A stretch of 64,000 nucleotides of DNA from Chloroflexota bacterium. Lineage in GTDB: Bacteria; Chloroflexota; Anaerolineae; Aggregatilineales; Phototrophicaceae. A model generated the notes under the pieces. The model was not told the DNA's origin. It ran no database searches and saw only the letters and a program-made list of their open reading frames with translations. Below, in pieces: positions 1 to 7,757 of this stretch. The translations under genes were made by a program, and so were the position numbers. The stretch is from positions 124,001 through 188,000 of the forward strand of contig JAPOVL010000043.1 of the NCBI GenBank assembly GCA_026708115.1, in the 5' to 3' direction. Each line of letters begins with the position of its first letter. Within the stretch, counting starts at the first letter, position 1.

Positions 1-574
1 CTTGGGTACCTTGTCCATCATCAAGGGTCTGCTGCTGGTACTGACCGACGGCCGCATCCTGCGCGGCGCGACGCCGGAATTGCGCTGGTTCGGCAGTGGC
101 GAAATCTTGTCCATCCCCTTTCCCGTTATCGCATTCCTGGGCTTGGGCATTTTGGGCGAATTCGTCTTGAACTACACGCGCTACGGGCGCTATCTGCTGG
201 CGATCGGCGGCAATCGAGAAGCCAGCAAACTGGCCGGCTTGCGCGTCGACGAGATCATCATCAGCGCCTTCGTTCTCAGTTCAATTTGCGCCACGATTGG
301 CGGCATCATTTTGCTGGGCCGCATCTATTCTGCATCGCCGCTAGGCGGCGTGGGTACTGAGTTTATCGCGATTACGGCGGCTGTGCTGGGCGGCACCAGC
401 ATCTTCGGCGGTGAGGGCAGCGTTTGGAAGACGGTGGTCGCCGTACTGCTGCTGCAAGTGCTCGGCAACGGCTTCAATCTCTTGAATATCGGCGCGAATT
501 ATCAGGAGTTGATACAGGGTTTTATCATGATCGGCGCCGTCGCCCTCTATACCTATCAACGCCGTAGACAGTAG
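1..574 (+). CDS. ribose-type ABC transporter permease, C-terminal part
   Basis: Inner-membrane permease of the RbsC/XylH (BPD_transp_2) family, which moves a sugar delivered by a periplasmic-binding-protein-family SBP. Only the last 190 residues or so are in the window; the reading frame is open at the left edge, so the start lies outside. The family signature T-x-x-GRYLLAIGGN followed by A-x-x-AGL is present, then hydrophobic helices and the glycine-rich stretch AAVLGGTSIFGGEG typical of the C-terminal half of these permeases. It ends 177 nt before a matching binding protein, so the two form one uptake system. The ATPase is not in the window and may lie upstream of it. Substrate is unknown. 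Confidence 0.9.
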   Translation, partial: LGTLSIIKGLLLVLTDGRILRGATPELRWFGSGEILSIPFPVIAFLGLGILGEFVLNYTRYGRYLLAIGGNREASKLAGLRVDEIIISAFVLSSICATIGGIILLGRIYSASPLGGVGTEFIAITAAVLGGTSIFGGEGSVWKTVVAVLLLQVLGNGFNLLNIGANYQELIQGFIMIGAVALYTYQRRRQ

Positions 575-605
575 CCGCGGGGCGCAAAAGACGACAAGAT
601 CGCGG

Positions 606-643
606 GAATGTCGCGCGCGCAAGAACCCACGCCTTCTCGTTGC
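606..643. repeat. dispersed intergenic block, copy 1
   Basis: Two 13-nt blocks, GAATGTCGCGCGC and GCCTTCTCGTTGC, separated by about 12 nt. The same two blocks in the same order and near-identical spacing occur at 4851-4890. Both copies are intergenic. Function unknown. Confidence 0.5.
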
Positions 644-751
644 TGGGGCAGCGCGCTTGACATGAACGGAGGAGAAAGGAGACCCTATCGGAAGAGCGCA
701 AACACGGTTGAATATCTGTTCGAATGAGTAGACTTATTTGGGAGAAGAATC

Positions 752-1807
752 ATGAGAATGCGTAAATTCATGCTAGCCTGCGCGCTATTGCTGTTTGTGC
801 CTTTGCTGATCCTACCGGGCGCTGCTTTTGCGGACGACGAGGACGACGCGGACATGGAGATGGAAGAGGTAGACCTGTCCTTCCTCTTTGAACTGGGCGA
901 GAACGGCATGCCCATCATGTCGCCTTATGAGACCACCGACAGCTATCTGATCGGCGTATCGCAGATCGGCAACAACTTCCCCTTCGTCGTCGCCATGGTG
1001 GAAGGTTCCGATCAAGCGGCGGAAGACATGGGCTTCGAGCAAATCCTGACCGATGCCCAATTTGATGTACAAAAGCAGATCACACAACTGGAAGACATCA
1101 TTGCCCTGGAGCCCGACGGCATAGTGCTGGTCGCCCTGGACGCCGAAGCTGTCATTCCACAGCTGGAAGCAGCGGTAGCCGCTGATATCGCCGTGCTGAC
1201 CTGTTGGAACGACCTTGGCGGACCGCCCCGCGCCAATTATGAAGGCAGCGTCAGCTTGATCGGCGTTGACGAAGTCCAAACCGGGCGCGACGTGGCGCAA
1301 TTCGTGCTGGAGTTGCTGCCCGATGGCGGGCAAGTCGCCATCGTTGAAGGCGCCGCCGGTTTCCAGGCTTCTATCGAACGCTCCGAGGGATTTGTCGAGG
1401 CGCTGGAAGCGAATCCCGACATCGAAATCGTGGCTTCGCAACCGGGCAACTGGACGCGTGAAGATTCCCTGGCCGTCACCGAAAACTTCATCCAGGCCTA
1501 TCCCGATATCGACTTGATCTATGCCCATGACGACAACATGGCGATGGGCGTGGTTTCCGCCCTGCGCGATGCCGACATGCTGGCCGATGTGCGCGTGATC
1601 GGCATTGGCGGCAGCGTTGAAGGCCTGGAATCAATCGCCAACGGCGAACTCTATGGCAGTGTCTTTGATTCGCCGAGGGCGGCCGCCTACGTTTGCTCGA
1701 AAGCCTTGATCGCTCACCTCGAGGGCGCCGAAATCCCCAGCGATATCTTCCTGCCGCGTCCCATCGTGACCAAAGAAAACGTGGCGGACTTCGAAGGCGA
1801 ATGGTAG
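752..1807 (+). CDS. sugar ABC transporter substrate-binding protein (Peripla_BP_4 type)
   Basis: Secreted or lipid-side binding protein that captures a sugar for the upstream RbsC-type permease. Residues 1-27 form a signal peptide (basic start, hydrophobic core, cleavage near AFA-DD), followed by an unusually acidic linker rich in Asp and Glu. The rest shows the two-lobed periplasmic binding fold: IGVSQIGNNFPFVVAMVEG at the start of the domain, then EPDGIVLVALD, and DLIYAHDDNMAMGVVSAL, which matches the ribose/xylose-binding family. The ATG follows GGAGAAG at 741, a good ribosome binding site. It sits between the permease and two SGNH hydrolases on the same strand, which suggests an acylated or esterified sugar as substrate; that is inference. 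Confidence 0.88.
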   Translation: MRMRKFMLACALLLFVPLLILPGAAFADDEDDADMEMEEVDLSFLFELGENGMPIMSPYETTDSYLIGVSQIGNNFPFVVAMVEGSDQAAEDMGFEQILTDAQFDVQKQITQLEDIIALEPDGIVLVALDAEAVIPQLEAAVAADIAVLTCWNDLGGPPRANYEGSVSLIGVDEVQTGRDVAQFVLELLPDGGQVAIVEGAAGFQASIERSEGFVEALEANPDIEIVASQPGNWTREDSLAVTENFIQAYPDIDLIYAHDDNMAMGVVSALRDADMLADVRVIGIGGSVEGLESIANGELYGSVFDSPRAAAYVCSKALIAHLEGAEIPSDIFLPRPIVTKENVADFEGEW

Positions 1808-1824
1808 CAAGCGCGCCTTTCCCG

Positions 1825-1856
1825 GAGGATAGCTGGCCTCGGCGCCGGCTATCCTC
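1825..1856 (+). terminator. hairpin after the binding-protein gene
   Basis: GAGGATAGC at 1825-1833 pairs with GCTATCCTC at 1848-1856, a 9-bp stem that can extend by GGC/GCC within the loop. No T-run follows, so it is more likely an mRNA 3' stabiliser or weak attenuator between the SBP and the first SGNH gene than a strong terminator. Confidence 0.4.
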
Positions 1857-1901
1857 TGTCAAGCGGGGAAGCGCCGCGTGCTAGCGGAGGGAGAAGTGAT
1901 C

Positions 1902-2705
1902 ATGCCCAATTGCGGTCCCTTTCGCCGGATGGTCATTCTGGGCGACAGCAATGCCTACGGCATGTGCGCGCACGAAGCGCGCAACGAATGGAATCAAGTG
2001 CTCGCCTACTGGCTGCGGCACTTCCAGGACGCGCCCCTGCAAGTCTTCAATCGCGGCTTGCCGGCGGAAGTGATTTCTCCGCGCTGCCCGGGCTATGCCG
2101 ATTCGGCCAAGCCCAGCCTGATGGAGCGCTACCAGCGGCACTGCATCGACCTGGATCCGGATCTGGTCGTGATAGCGCAAAGCTTGAACGATATGCGCGC
2201 TGGCATGCCGCTGCAAGAATACCTGGCCGATCTGGGCGCGATCGTAGCCGACATTCAGGCGCAGACTGCCGCCCTGGTGGTCTTGCCCGGCGTATATCAT
2301 CAGATTCACGGCCGGGGCGTGAATGACCCGGCGCTTTACCCGACCTGGTCGCGCTGGAACGACCTGGACGCCCACGCCTACAACCACGCGATCGGCTTGC
2401 TCGCGGCCCAACTGGGCGCCTTGTATGTCGATACGCGCGCTGTCTTCGCCGGCGCGGACTGGACCTTGCATTCGGATTGCTGTCATCTCAACGACCTGGG
2501 GCAGGTCTTGATGGGCAACGCCCTCTTCCAGGTAATCGCCACCCATTGCGCCGGGATCGCCGACAAGACCATGCGTGTCATGAATGAAGAAGCGGTGTCA
2601 ATTCTCAATACCGGCGGCGCCGACACGGACGAGGAAATTCAAGCGCTCTGGAGCGAGGCTTTGGATCGATTCACGATTGAATTTGATGACGAATTGAAGA
2701 AGTGA
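1902..2705 (+). CDS. SGNH/GDSL-type hydrolase, copy A
   Basis: Predicted esterase or deacylase of the SGNH superfamily, 267 residues, no signal peptide, so probably cytoplasmic. Catalytic blocks are all visible: GDSN with the nucleophile Ser16, the Asn of SLND (Asn96), and D-C-C-H giving Asp192 and His195. A GTG at 1878 could extend the frame, but ATG 1902 is preceded by GGAGG at 1886-1890 and its paralogue starts at the equivalent place. It is followed 4 nt later by a close paralogue, so this is a tandem duplication. Position downstream of a ribose-type transporter suggests it removes an acyl group from the imported substrate (inference). Confidence 0.85.
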   Translation: MPNCGPFRRMVILGDSNAYGMCAHEARNEWNQVLAYWLRHFQDAPLQVFNRGLPAEVISPRCPGYADSAKPSLMERYQRHCIDLDPDLVVIAQSLNDMRAGMPLQEYLADLGAIVADIQAQTAALVVLPGVYHQIHGRGVNDPALYPTWSRWNDLDAHAYNHAIGLLAAQLGALYVDTRAVFAGADWTLHSDCCHLNDLGQVLMGNALFQVIATHCAGIADKTMRVMNEEAVSILNTGGADTDEEIQALWSEALDRFTIEFDDELKK

Positions 2706-2709
2706 CGGG

Positions 2710-3507
2710 ATGAAGCTCATGAATCACGGTCCTTTCCGCAGAATGGTAATTCTGGGAGACAGCATCTCCTACGGCATGTGCGCGTCGGAACCTGCGAATG
2801 AGTGGAATCAGGTGGCGGCAAACTTGCTGCGCCAATTCCAGGACGAGCGCCTGGCCGTATTCAATCGCGGTCTGCCGGCCGGCGTAATTTCGCCGCGCTG
2901 CCCCGGCTATGGTGAATCGGCCAAGCCCAGCTTGCTGGAGCGCTATCGACAGCATTGCATCGACCTGCAGCCGGACCTGGTGCTGATCGCCGAAGGCGTC
3001 AACGATATGCGCTCGGGCATGCCCTTGGGGGAATATCTCGAAGACCTGGAAACCATCGTCAGCGATATTCAAGCCCAAACCGGCGCGCTGATCGTCTTGC
3101 TCGGCGTCTATCATCAGACTTACGGCGTGGGCGCCAACGACCCGGAGGTTTACCCCACCTGGACCCGCTGGAGTTACGAGATATCCCGGGCCTACAACGT
3201 GGCGATTCGCAAGCTCGCGGACGAGCATGGCGCGATCTTCGCCGATGCCGAGCAAATCATGGGCGGCGCCGATTGGTTGCTGCATATCGATGCCTGCCAT
3301 CTCAACGACCTGGGGCATGTCCTGATCGGAAACGGCATCTTCCAGGCGATTGCTACGCGCTGCAAATCGGTCGCGGACAAAACATTCCGCGTCATTGACG
3401 AAAAGGACGTTTCCATCCTGAATACCGGCGGCACGGATACCGACGACGATATTCAGCAACTGTGGGCGACGGCGCTAAGCCGCTTCACCGAACACCTTGA
3501 TGACTAA
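2710..3507 (+). CDS. SGNH/GDSL-type hydrolase, copy B
   Basis: Second of two tandem SGNH hydrolases, 265 residues, aligning with copy A over its whole length (shared FRRMVILGDS, ISPRCPGY, AKPSL, RYxxHCIDL, NDMRxGMPL, DxCHLNDLG and the C-terminal SILNTGGxDTD). Nucleophile Ser in GDSISYG, Asn in VNDMR, and Asp/His in D-A-C-H are intact, so both copies look active. ATG at 2710 lies 4 nt after the stop of copy A, implying co-translation; an in-frame ATG at 2719 is an alternative start. The conserved C-terminal tail after the DxxH block is not part of the core fold and is specific to this pair. Confidence 0.85.
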   Translation: MKLMNHGPFRRMVILGDSISYGMCASEPANEWNQVAANLLRQFQDERLAVFNRGLPAGVISPRCPGYGESAKPSLLERYRQHCIDLQPDLVLIAEGVNDMRSGMPLGEYLEDLETIVSDIQAQTGALIVLLGVYHQTYGVGANDPEVYPTWTRWSYEISRAYNVAIRKLADEHGAIFADAEQIMGGADWLLHIDACHLNDLGHVLIGNGIFQAIATRCKSVADKTFRVIDEKDVSILNTGGTDTDDDIQQLWATALSRFTEHLDD

Positions 3508-3516
3508 GATTGGCGC

Positions 3517-4674
3517 TCAAGCGTATAAGGCCTTGGCTTCTTGAAAGAGTCCTTTCAACTCGGCGAGAACTTGCCGGCCATCGCCGCCCTCCATCAGGTA
3601 CTGGCGGATGGGCGCCCCGCCATGATCCTGGAAGTGCAGATAACCGGGAAATCTCGGCCGCAGGTAGGCCCGGTCCAGCGCGGGCAAGGTATTGCGAAAG
3701 TAATTGCTGCTGCGGCGATTAACCTCGTCGTCGGTCCAGGCGGCGCGATGCCCGGGCTGGCCGCCGTTCTCGAAGAATAGCGTCCTTTGGATGACCGGGC
3801 TGGCGCTGAACATGGCGTATTCGCGGGCGACCTCGGGCGACTTGCAGCCCGTGGAAATCGAAAGTCCGGTGCCCCCCAGCGTACTTTGACAGCGCCCTTG
3901 GCCGTCGATGTCGACCATGTCATCAAAAATCAGCACATTGTCCGAGTAGCCGAGGCGCGAATAATTGGAGTAACCGTAGGCAAAGGGACAATATACGTAA
4001 TCTTCGCGCCGGGAAAGGGCTTCGTATACGGCAATCGGGTTCCAGGCGAAGATATCCCGCGGGCACAAGCTGGCGAGTTCTCGCAACTGCTCCAGGGCGC
4101 TTAAGCTCATCTCATCGGATAGCGCCCATTCATCGTCGACAAAGGGCGCTTCGCCCTGGGTGGCGCAGAGCATGTAGAAATTCATCAGCGTATCGATTTC
4201 GATGCCGGGCACAATAACCCGACCCTGCCGCGCCAGCGCCAGCAGATCGCTCCAGGTATCCGGCTTTTGCAGATCGTATCGCGCCAGCAAATCCGGCCTG
4301 TAGGAAGCCACAGGCGTGGCGGCGTCAATCGCCAAAGCGCATTGATTGCCGTTGAAGATATAGCTGGCGTGCGAATGCCCGACCGAGTTGGCCGCCTGAT
4401 CCGCCATATAGTCCGCCGGGATAATCTCCTGGAGCGGTACCAGGACTTGACTGTGAGCCGCGTACCCCGCCCAGGGATGATCAATCACCAGCAAGTCATA
4501 ATCCTCCGCCAAGCCTTGAATCGGCGCGTCGGCGAATTCCTGCAAGGAACGCTTCTCCCAGACGATTTCCACATCCGGGCGCATTTCGCAGAAGCGCTGG
4601 GCGGTCGCAACCACCGATACAAACCCGCGTGAATGATTCCAGGTGATACCGCGTAACAGAGTCTTCGCCGTCAT
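3517..4674 (-). CDS. family 1 extracellular solute-binding protein without signal peptide
   Basis: 385-residue protein of the SBP_bac_1 fold that normally feeds CUT1 sugar permeases. It shows the usual order of elements: an N-terminal lobe (MRPDVEIVW, YDLLVIDHPWAGYA), a hinge segment with ALAIDAATPVASYRPDLL, and a C-terminal lobe with STLGGTGLSIS and FENGGQPGHRAAW. The start is set by GGAGG 7 nt before ATG 4674; from there the protein begins MTAKTLLRG with no signal peptide, TM segment or lipobox, so it should remain in the cytoplasm. No permease genes adjoin. Its promoter carries the two-part operator at 4734-4774. It converges with the SGNH genes. A cytoplasmic ligand sensor is possible (inference). 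Confidence 0.75.
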   Translation of the reverse strand: MTAKTLLRGITWNHSRGFVSVVATAQRFCEMRPDVEIVWEKRSLQEFADAPIQGLAEDYDLLVIDHPWAGYAAHSQVLVPLQEIIPADYMADQAANSVGHSHASYIFNGNQCALAIDAATPVASYRPDLLARYDLQKPDTWSDLLALARQGRVIVPGIEIDTLMNFYMLCATQGEAPFVDDEWALSDEMSLSALEQLRELASLCPRDIFAWNPIAVYEALSRREDYVYCPFAYGYSNYSRLGYSDNVLIFDDMVDIDGQGRCQSTLGGTGLSISTGCKSPEVAREYAMFSASPVIQRTLFFENGGQPGHRAAWTDDEVNRRSSNYFRNTLPALDRAYLRPRFPGYLHFQDHGGAPIRQYLMEGGDGRQVLAELKGLFQEAKALYA

Positions 4675-4733
4675 TGCTGCGCCTCCAGTCGGTCCCGAAT
4701 TCTTGTATCGGCCGCAACGACGAGTGGCGGCCA

Positions 4734-4774
4734 GTTTTGCTTGCAAAAGTCAGTTTTATATGCAAAATATAGTG
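4734..4774 (-). promoter_or_regulatory. two-part operator, site 1 (upstream of signal-less SBP)
   Basis: Read on the minus strand it contains TTTTGCATATAAAA and, about 20 nt further, TTTTGCAAGCAAAAC. The same paired elements at the same spacing occur at 8675-8715 and 18102-18141. The downstream half is a near-perfect palindrome (TTTTGC-AA-GCAAAA). It ends 59 nt before the start codon of the SBP gene. Sequence identity between three unrelated promoters is seen directly; binding by the nearby IclR protein is inference. Confidence 0.75.
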
Positions 4775-4850
4775 AGCGGGTTGCTCCTTGTCAACCGGCG
4801 TGCTGCGTCGTCCCCAGCCGCTCGGCGCGTAACCAGCGAAAAGGTCCCGA

Positions 4851-4890
4851 GAATGTCGCGCGCACACAAAATAATAAGCCTTCTCGTTGC
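4851..4890. repeat. dispersed intergenic block, copy 2
   Basis: Second copy of the block at 606-643: GAATGTCGCGCGC, a short AT-rich spacer, then GCCTTCTCGTTGC. Lies in the divergent spacer between the SBP and MaoC genes. Confidence 0.5.
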
Positions 4891-4984
4891 ATGAGCAACA
4901 CGGTTCATTAAAAGAGAAAAACAAACCTTCCGCGCGTATGAGCTTGGCGGTTTATCAAATAAGCGAGAAAGACAGGAAGCGCTG

Positions 4985-5443
4985 ATGATTAAGACCACGT
5001 ATTTCGAAGACTACCTGATCGGGGAAAGCCGCGAGACCTTTGGCAGGACGATCACTGAGGCCGATATCGTGCTGCATGCCGGTCAAACCGGAGATTTTTT
5101 CCCGCATCATATGGACGCCGAGTGGGTTAAGACCCAGGTATTCAAGGAGCGCGTGGCCCATGGCACCTTGATCCTGTGCGTGGCCATCGGGATGACGGCC
5201 AACGAGATCAATCCCGTCGCCTTCTCCTACGGATACGACCGCGTCCGTTTCATTCGGCCCGTTTACATCGGCGATACCATCACGGTCAAGGCGACCATCA
5301 GCGAAAAGCGCGATTATCCCAAGCGTCCCGATCACGGTTATGTGGTTGAGCAGGTCGAGGTCTTCAACCAGCATGACAAGATCGTGCTTGCTTGCCAGCA
5401 TTTGTACCTGGTCCAACGCAAGGACGGCGCAGAAAGCAGCTGA
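4985..5443 (+). CDS. MaoC-like dehydratase/hydratase
   Basis: 152-residue single hot-dog protein of the MaoC/(R)-hydratase family, which adds or removes water on enoyl-CoA or 3-hydroxyacyl-CoA thioesters. The hydratase motif D-x-x-P-x-H-x-D is present as Asp37, Pro40, His42, Asp44, so the catalytic Asp/His pair is intact; the usual Asn of the motif is Phe here. The segment ERVAHGTL and the late [18 protein letters not shown] are typical of the family. Start ATG follows AGGAAG. It lies 55 nt upstream of the IclR gene on the same strand. A second, divergent MaoC-like protein with the catalytic His replaced lies at 10000-10518; the two could act together. Confidence 0.85.
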   Translation: MIKTTYFEDYLIGESRETFGRTITEADIVLHAGQTGDFFPHHMDAEWVKTQVFKERVAHGTLILCVAIGMTANEINPVAFSYGYDRVRFIRPVYIGDTITVKATISEKRDYPKRPDHGYVVEQVEVFNQHDKIVLACQHLYLVQRKDGAESS

Positions 5444-5498
5444 CTCGGCAGCAAAAGCAAAATGCGGACAGACAGAATTCAAATACTCCAAATCAACA

Positions 5499-6311
5499 AT
5501 GAATGAGCAAAAGGCGGCCCCCAATTACAGCGTCCCGGCTTTGGAAAAAGGCTTGGCCGTTCTGGAACTGCTGGCCGAAGCGTCCGAACCGCTTTCGCTA
5601 TCCCAGATATCGGATAAGACAGAGAACAGCACCAGCCAACTCTTCCGCACCATGACCTGCCTGGCGGAAAGCGGCTTTGTCATCAAGGACGATATCTCGG
5701 GCAAATACATGCTGACGCTGAAGCTCTTTGAATTGGCGAACCGACATTCGCCGCTGGAGCATCTGCTGCAGATGGCCAATTTGCCGATGCAAGAACTAGC
5801 CTGGACGATCCGCGAGTCTTGCCATATCAGCATTATGCAGCAACGACAACTCTTGGTCGTCGGACAGGTGGAAAGCCCGGAGAAAGTGCAGATCATCGTA
5901 TCGGTTGGCGCGACCTTTCCGCTGGCTCGGACGGTTTCGGGGCGCTTATTGCTCGCGTCCATGCCCGATAGCAGCATAGAAATGACACTTGAACACGATC
6001 CCGACTACTGCAGTATGAGCGATGGAGAACGCGCGCTCTTTTGGCGGCGCATTGCTGATATCCGCCGTACCGGCATTTCAACCGCCGTGGACGAGTCCTT
6101 CATCGGCATGAAAGATACCGCCGTCTTGGTGGGCAATCCCGATGTTGGGGTGACAGCGGCGGTTGCCGTCACGCAATTGACAGCGACCCGTCAAAGCAGC
6201 GAACCGCACAAAGTGGTCGCGGCGCTGCGCCAGTGCGCGCGCCAGATTAACGAACGCGCCGGCTTGAGTTATGAGTTGCAAAAGCCGAGCTTGATAGCGG
6301 ACGCAGTCTGA
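5499..6311 (+). CDS. IclR family transcriptional regulator
   Basis: 270-residue regulator. Residues 10-75 form the IclR winged helix (ALEKGLAVLELLAE, SLSQISDKTENSTSQLFRTMTCLAESGFV), followed by the effector domain (ELAWTIRESCHISIMQQRQLLVVGQVESP, TVSGRLLLASMP, GISTAVDESFIGMKDTAVLVGNP). The reading frame is open upstream, but ATG 5499 gives the normal family length and N-terminus. It follows the MaoC gene and precedes an oxidoreductase in the same direction. As the only regulator in the catabolic island, it is the natural candidate to bind the two-part operator at 4734, 8675 and 18102; IclR proteins usually respond to a pathway intermediate. That link is inference. Confidence 0.9.
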   Translation: MNEQKAAPNYSVPALEKGLAVLELLAEASEPLSLSQISDKTENSTSQLFRTMTCLAESGFVIKDDISGKYMLTLKLFELANRHSPLEHLLQMANLPMQELAWTIRESCHISIMQQRQLLVVGQVESPEKVQIIVSVGATFPLARTVSGRLLLASMPDSSIEMTLEHDPDYCSMSDGERALFWRRIADIRRTGISTAVDESFIGMKDTAVLVGNPDVGVTAAVAVTQLTATRQSSEPHKVVAALRQCARQINERAGLSYELQKPSLIADAV

Positions 6312-6336
6312 TCCAGATTAACAAAAGGAATTAGCT

Positions 6337-7419
6337 ATGCCTCCATTCAGCTATCGACAAAAAGCGATCTTGCCGGAAAAGCCGCCCCCGATCGCGAGCA
6401 TCGGCTTGGGCGGCATCGTTCACGACGCCCATTATCCGGCTTATCGCATCGCGGGTTTCGAGGTGGTCGGCGGCTTTGACATCAACGCCGAGCGCGCCGC
6501 TATGATGAAGGAGAACTTCGCCATCCCGCGGATCTACGAATCACTCAGCCAGGTTATCGAAATGGCCCCGCAAAATGCTGTCTTTGATGTCGCTGTACCG
6601 GGCAGCGCGATCAGTGAAATCTTGCGCGAAATCCCAGCCGGACGCGCCGTTCTCATTCAAAAACCCATGGGTGAAGACATGGCGCAGGCACGGGAGATCC
6701 TCGATCTTTGCCGCGAAAGAAACCTGGTGGCGGCTATCAATTTCCAATTGCGCTTCGCGCCCTTCATCATCGCCGCCCGCGACATGATCGCGCAAGGCCT
6801 GATCGGCGAACTCTGTGATCTGGAATTCCGCGTGCAGTGCAATACGCCCTGGCACCTATGGGGCTTCCTCTTTCCCCTTCCTCGCGTCGAAATCCTCTAT
6901 CACAGTATCCATTATGTCGATCTGGTACGGTCCTTCTGTGGCACGCCAACATCAGTATATGCCAAGACGATCAGCCACCCATCGGCGCCGGAGCTGAAAG
7001 GCGGCGTCCGTTCGATGATCATCATGGATTACGGCGAGAACCCGCGCGTCAACGTGATGACAAATCACAGCCATGCCTACGGACCGGAAAAGCAACAGTC
7101 CTATGTCAAGTTCGAAGGCAGCAAAGGCGCCATCCAGATCCGCGCCGGATTGAATATGAACTACCCGGAAGGCGTGCCTGACCGCTTTGAATATGTGCTG
7201 CCGGATGAAGAGACGCAGCCTGTGTGGCAGTCGCTTGATATCGAGGGGTCCTGGTTCCCGGAAGCCTTCATCGGCACTATGGCCAGCCTGATGCGCTACG
7301 CCAATGGCGAGACTGATGATCTGCCGACCTCGGTTGAGGACGCCATCGAAACGATGGCAACCGTCGAAGCCGCATACATTTCAAGCGAAGCCGGCGGTAC
7401 TGCGCTGCCTGCGGTATAG
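6337..7419 (+). CDS. Gfo/Idh/MocA family oxidoreductase
   Basis: 360-residue NAD(P)-dependent sugar or polyol dehydrogenase. The N-terminal Rossmann domain has GLGGIVHDAHYPAYR, followed by VVGGFDI, and the family lysine lies in IQKPMGE, where EKP is usual. The C-terminal domain contains HSIHYVDLVRSFCG, giving the conserved HxxD-type catalytic segment, and a beta-sheet substrate domain. It starts with ATG 6337 after an AGGA box, 25 nt downstream of the IclR gene, so the two are probably co-transcribed. In the proposed deoxy-sugar pathway it could be the sugar 1-dehydrogenase, though known L-fucose dehydrogenases are mostly SDR or AKR proteins; its substrate is not determined. Confidence 0.85.
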   Translation: MPPFSYRQKAILPEKPPPIASIGLGGIVHDAHYPAYRIAGFEVVGGFDINAERAAMMKENFAIPRIYESLSQVIEMAPQNAVFDVAVPGSAISEILREIPAGRAVLIQKPMGEDMAQAREILDLCRERNLVAAINFQLRFAPFIIAARDMIAQGLIGELCDLEFRVQCNTPWHLWGFLFPLPRVEILYHSIHYVDLVRSFCGTPTSVYAKTISHPSAPELKGGVRSMIIMDYGENPRVNVMTNHSHAYGPEKQQSYVKFEGSKGAIQIRAGLNMNYPEGVPDRFEYVLPDEETQPVWQSLDIEGSWFPEAFIGTMASLMRYANGETDDLPTSVEDAIETMATVEAAYISSEAGGTALPAV

Positions 7420-7487
7420 AACTCCCGCTGGTTAACGAGTCATGAGCCTTGAAATTGGCGGGATTGCAAAAGAATCGAGGTAAGCAA

Positions 7488-7727
7488 TTGGACCTAACGC
7501 TTTCGCTGGACACCATGCTCATCTTGTTCGTCGCCATCGTCTTCATCGTCGATTGGCGCTCGGAAAACAGGACAAGAGGCTTGATAAAAGAACTGAGGAT
7601 GGAGCAGCGCGACGAAATTGCCGATCTCCGGTCCAAAAACCGCAAACTTAGGCACAAAGTGCAGCAGGTTCGCCGAGACCTCAAGCAGGCCGAGCAGCGA
7701 GTCAAGCGGCTGGAGCGCAAGAAGTAA
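7488..7727 (+). CDS. small membrane-anchored coiled-coil protein
   Basis: 79 residues, not recognised. Starting from TTG 7488 (GAGG at 7477-7480, 7-nt spacing) the protein begins MDLTLSLD, has one membrane helix (about residues 9-21, MLILFVAIVFIVDW) and then a highly charged heptad-patterned coiled coil to the end (EQRDEIADLRSKNRKL, then VRRDLKQAEQRVKRLE). An in-frame TTG at 7449 would add 13 residues without a better ribosome site. It lies between an oxidoreductase and a convergent amidohydrolase gene. Layout resembles small FtsB/FtsL- or LapA-like bitopic proteins, but there is no specific evidence for either. Confidence 0.5.
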   Translation: MDLTLSLDTMLILFVAIVFIVDWRSENRTRGLIKELRMEQRDEIADLRSKNRKLRHKVQQVRRDLKQAEQRVKRLERKK

Positions 7728-7757
7728 TTGCGGCGGGATGAAGGCAGCAATCGGGAC

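Larger units (their letters stand above)
4675..4984. other. divergent intergenic region
   Basis: 310 nt between the signal-less SBP (leftward) and the MaoC gene (rightward). It holds the operator at 4734-4774 and the repeat copy at 4851-4890. No gene is visible. An AT-rich stretch from about 4890 to 4980 upstream of the MaoC start probably holds its promoter, but no clear -35/-10 pair stands out. Confidence 0.6.
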
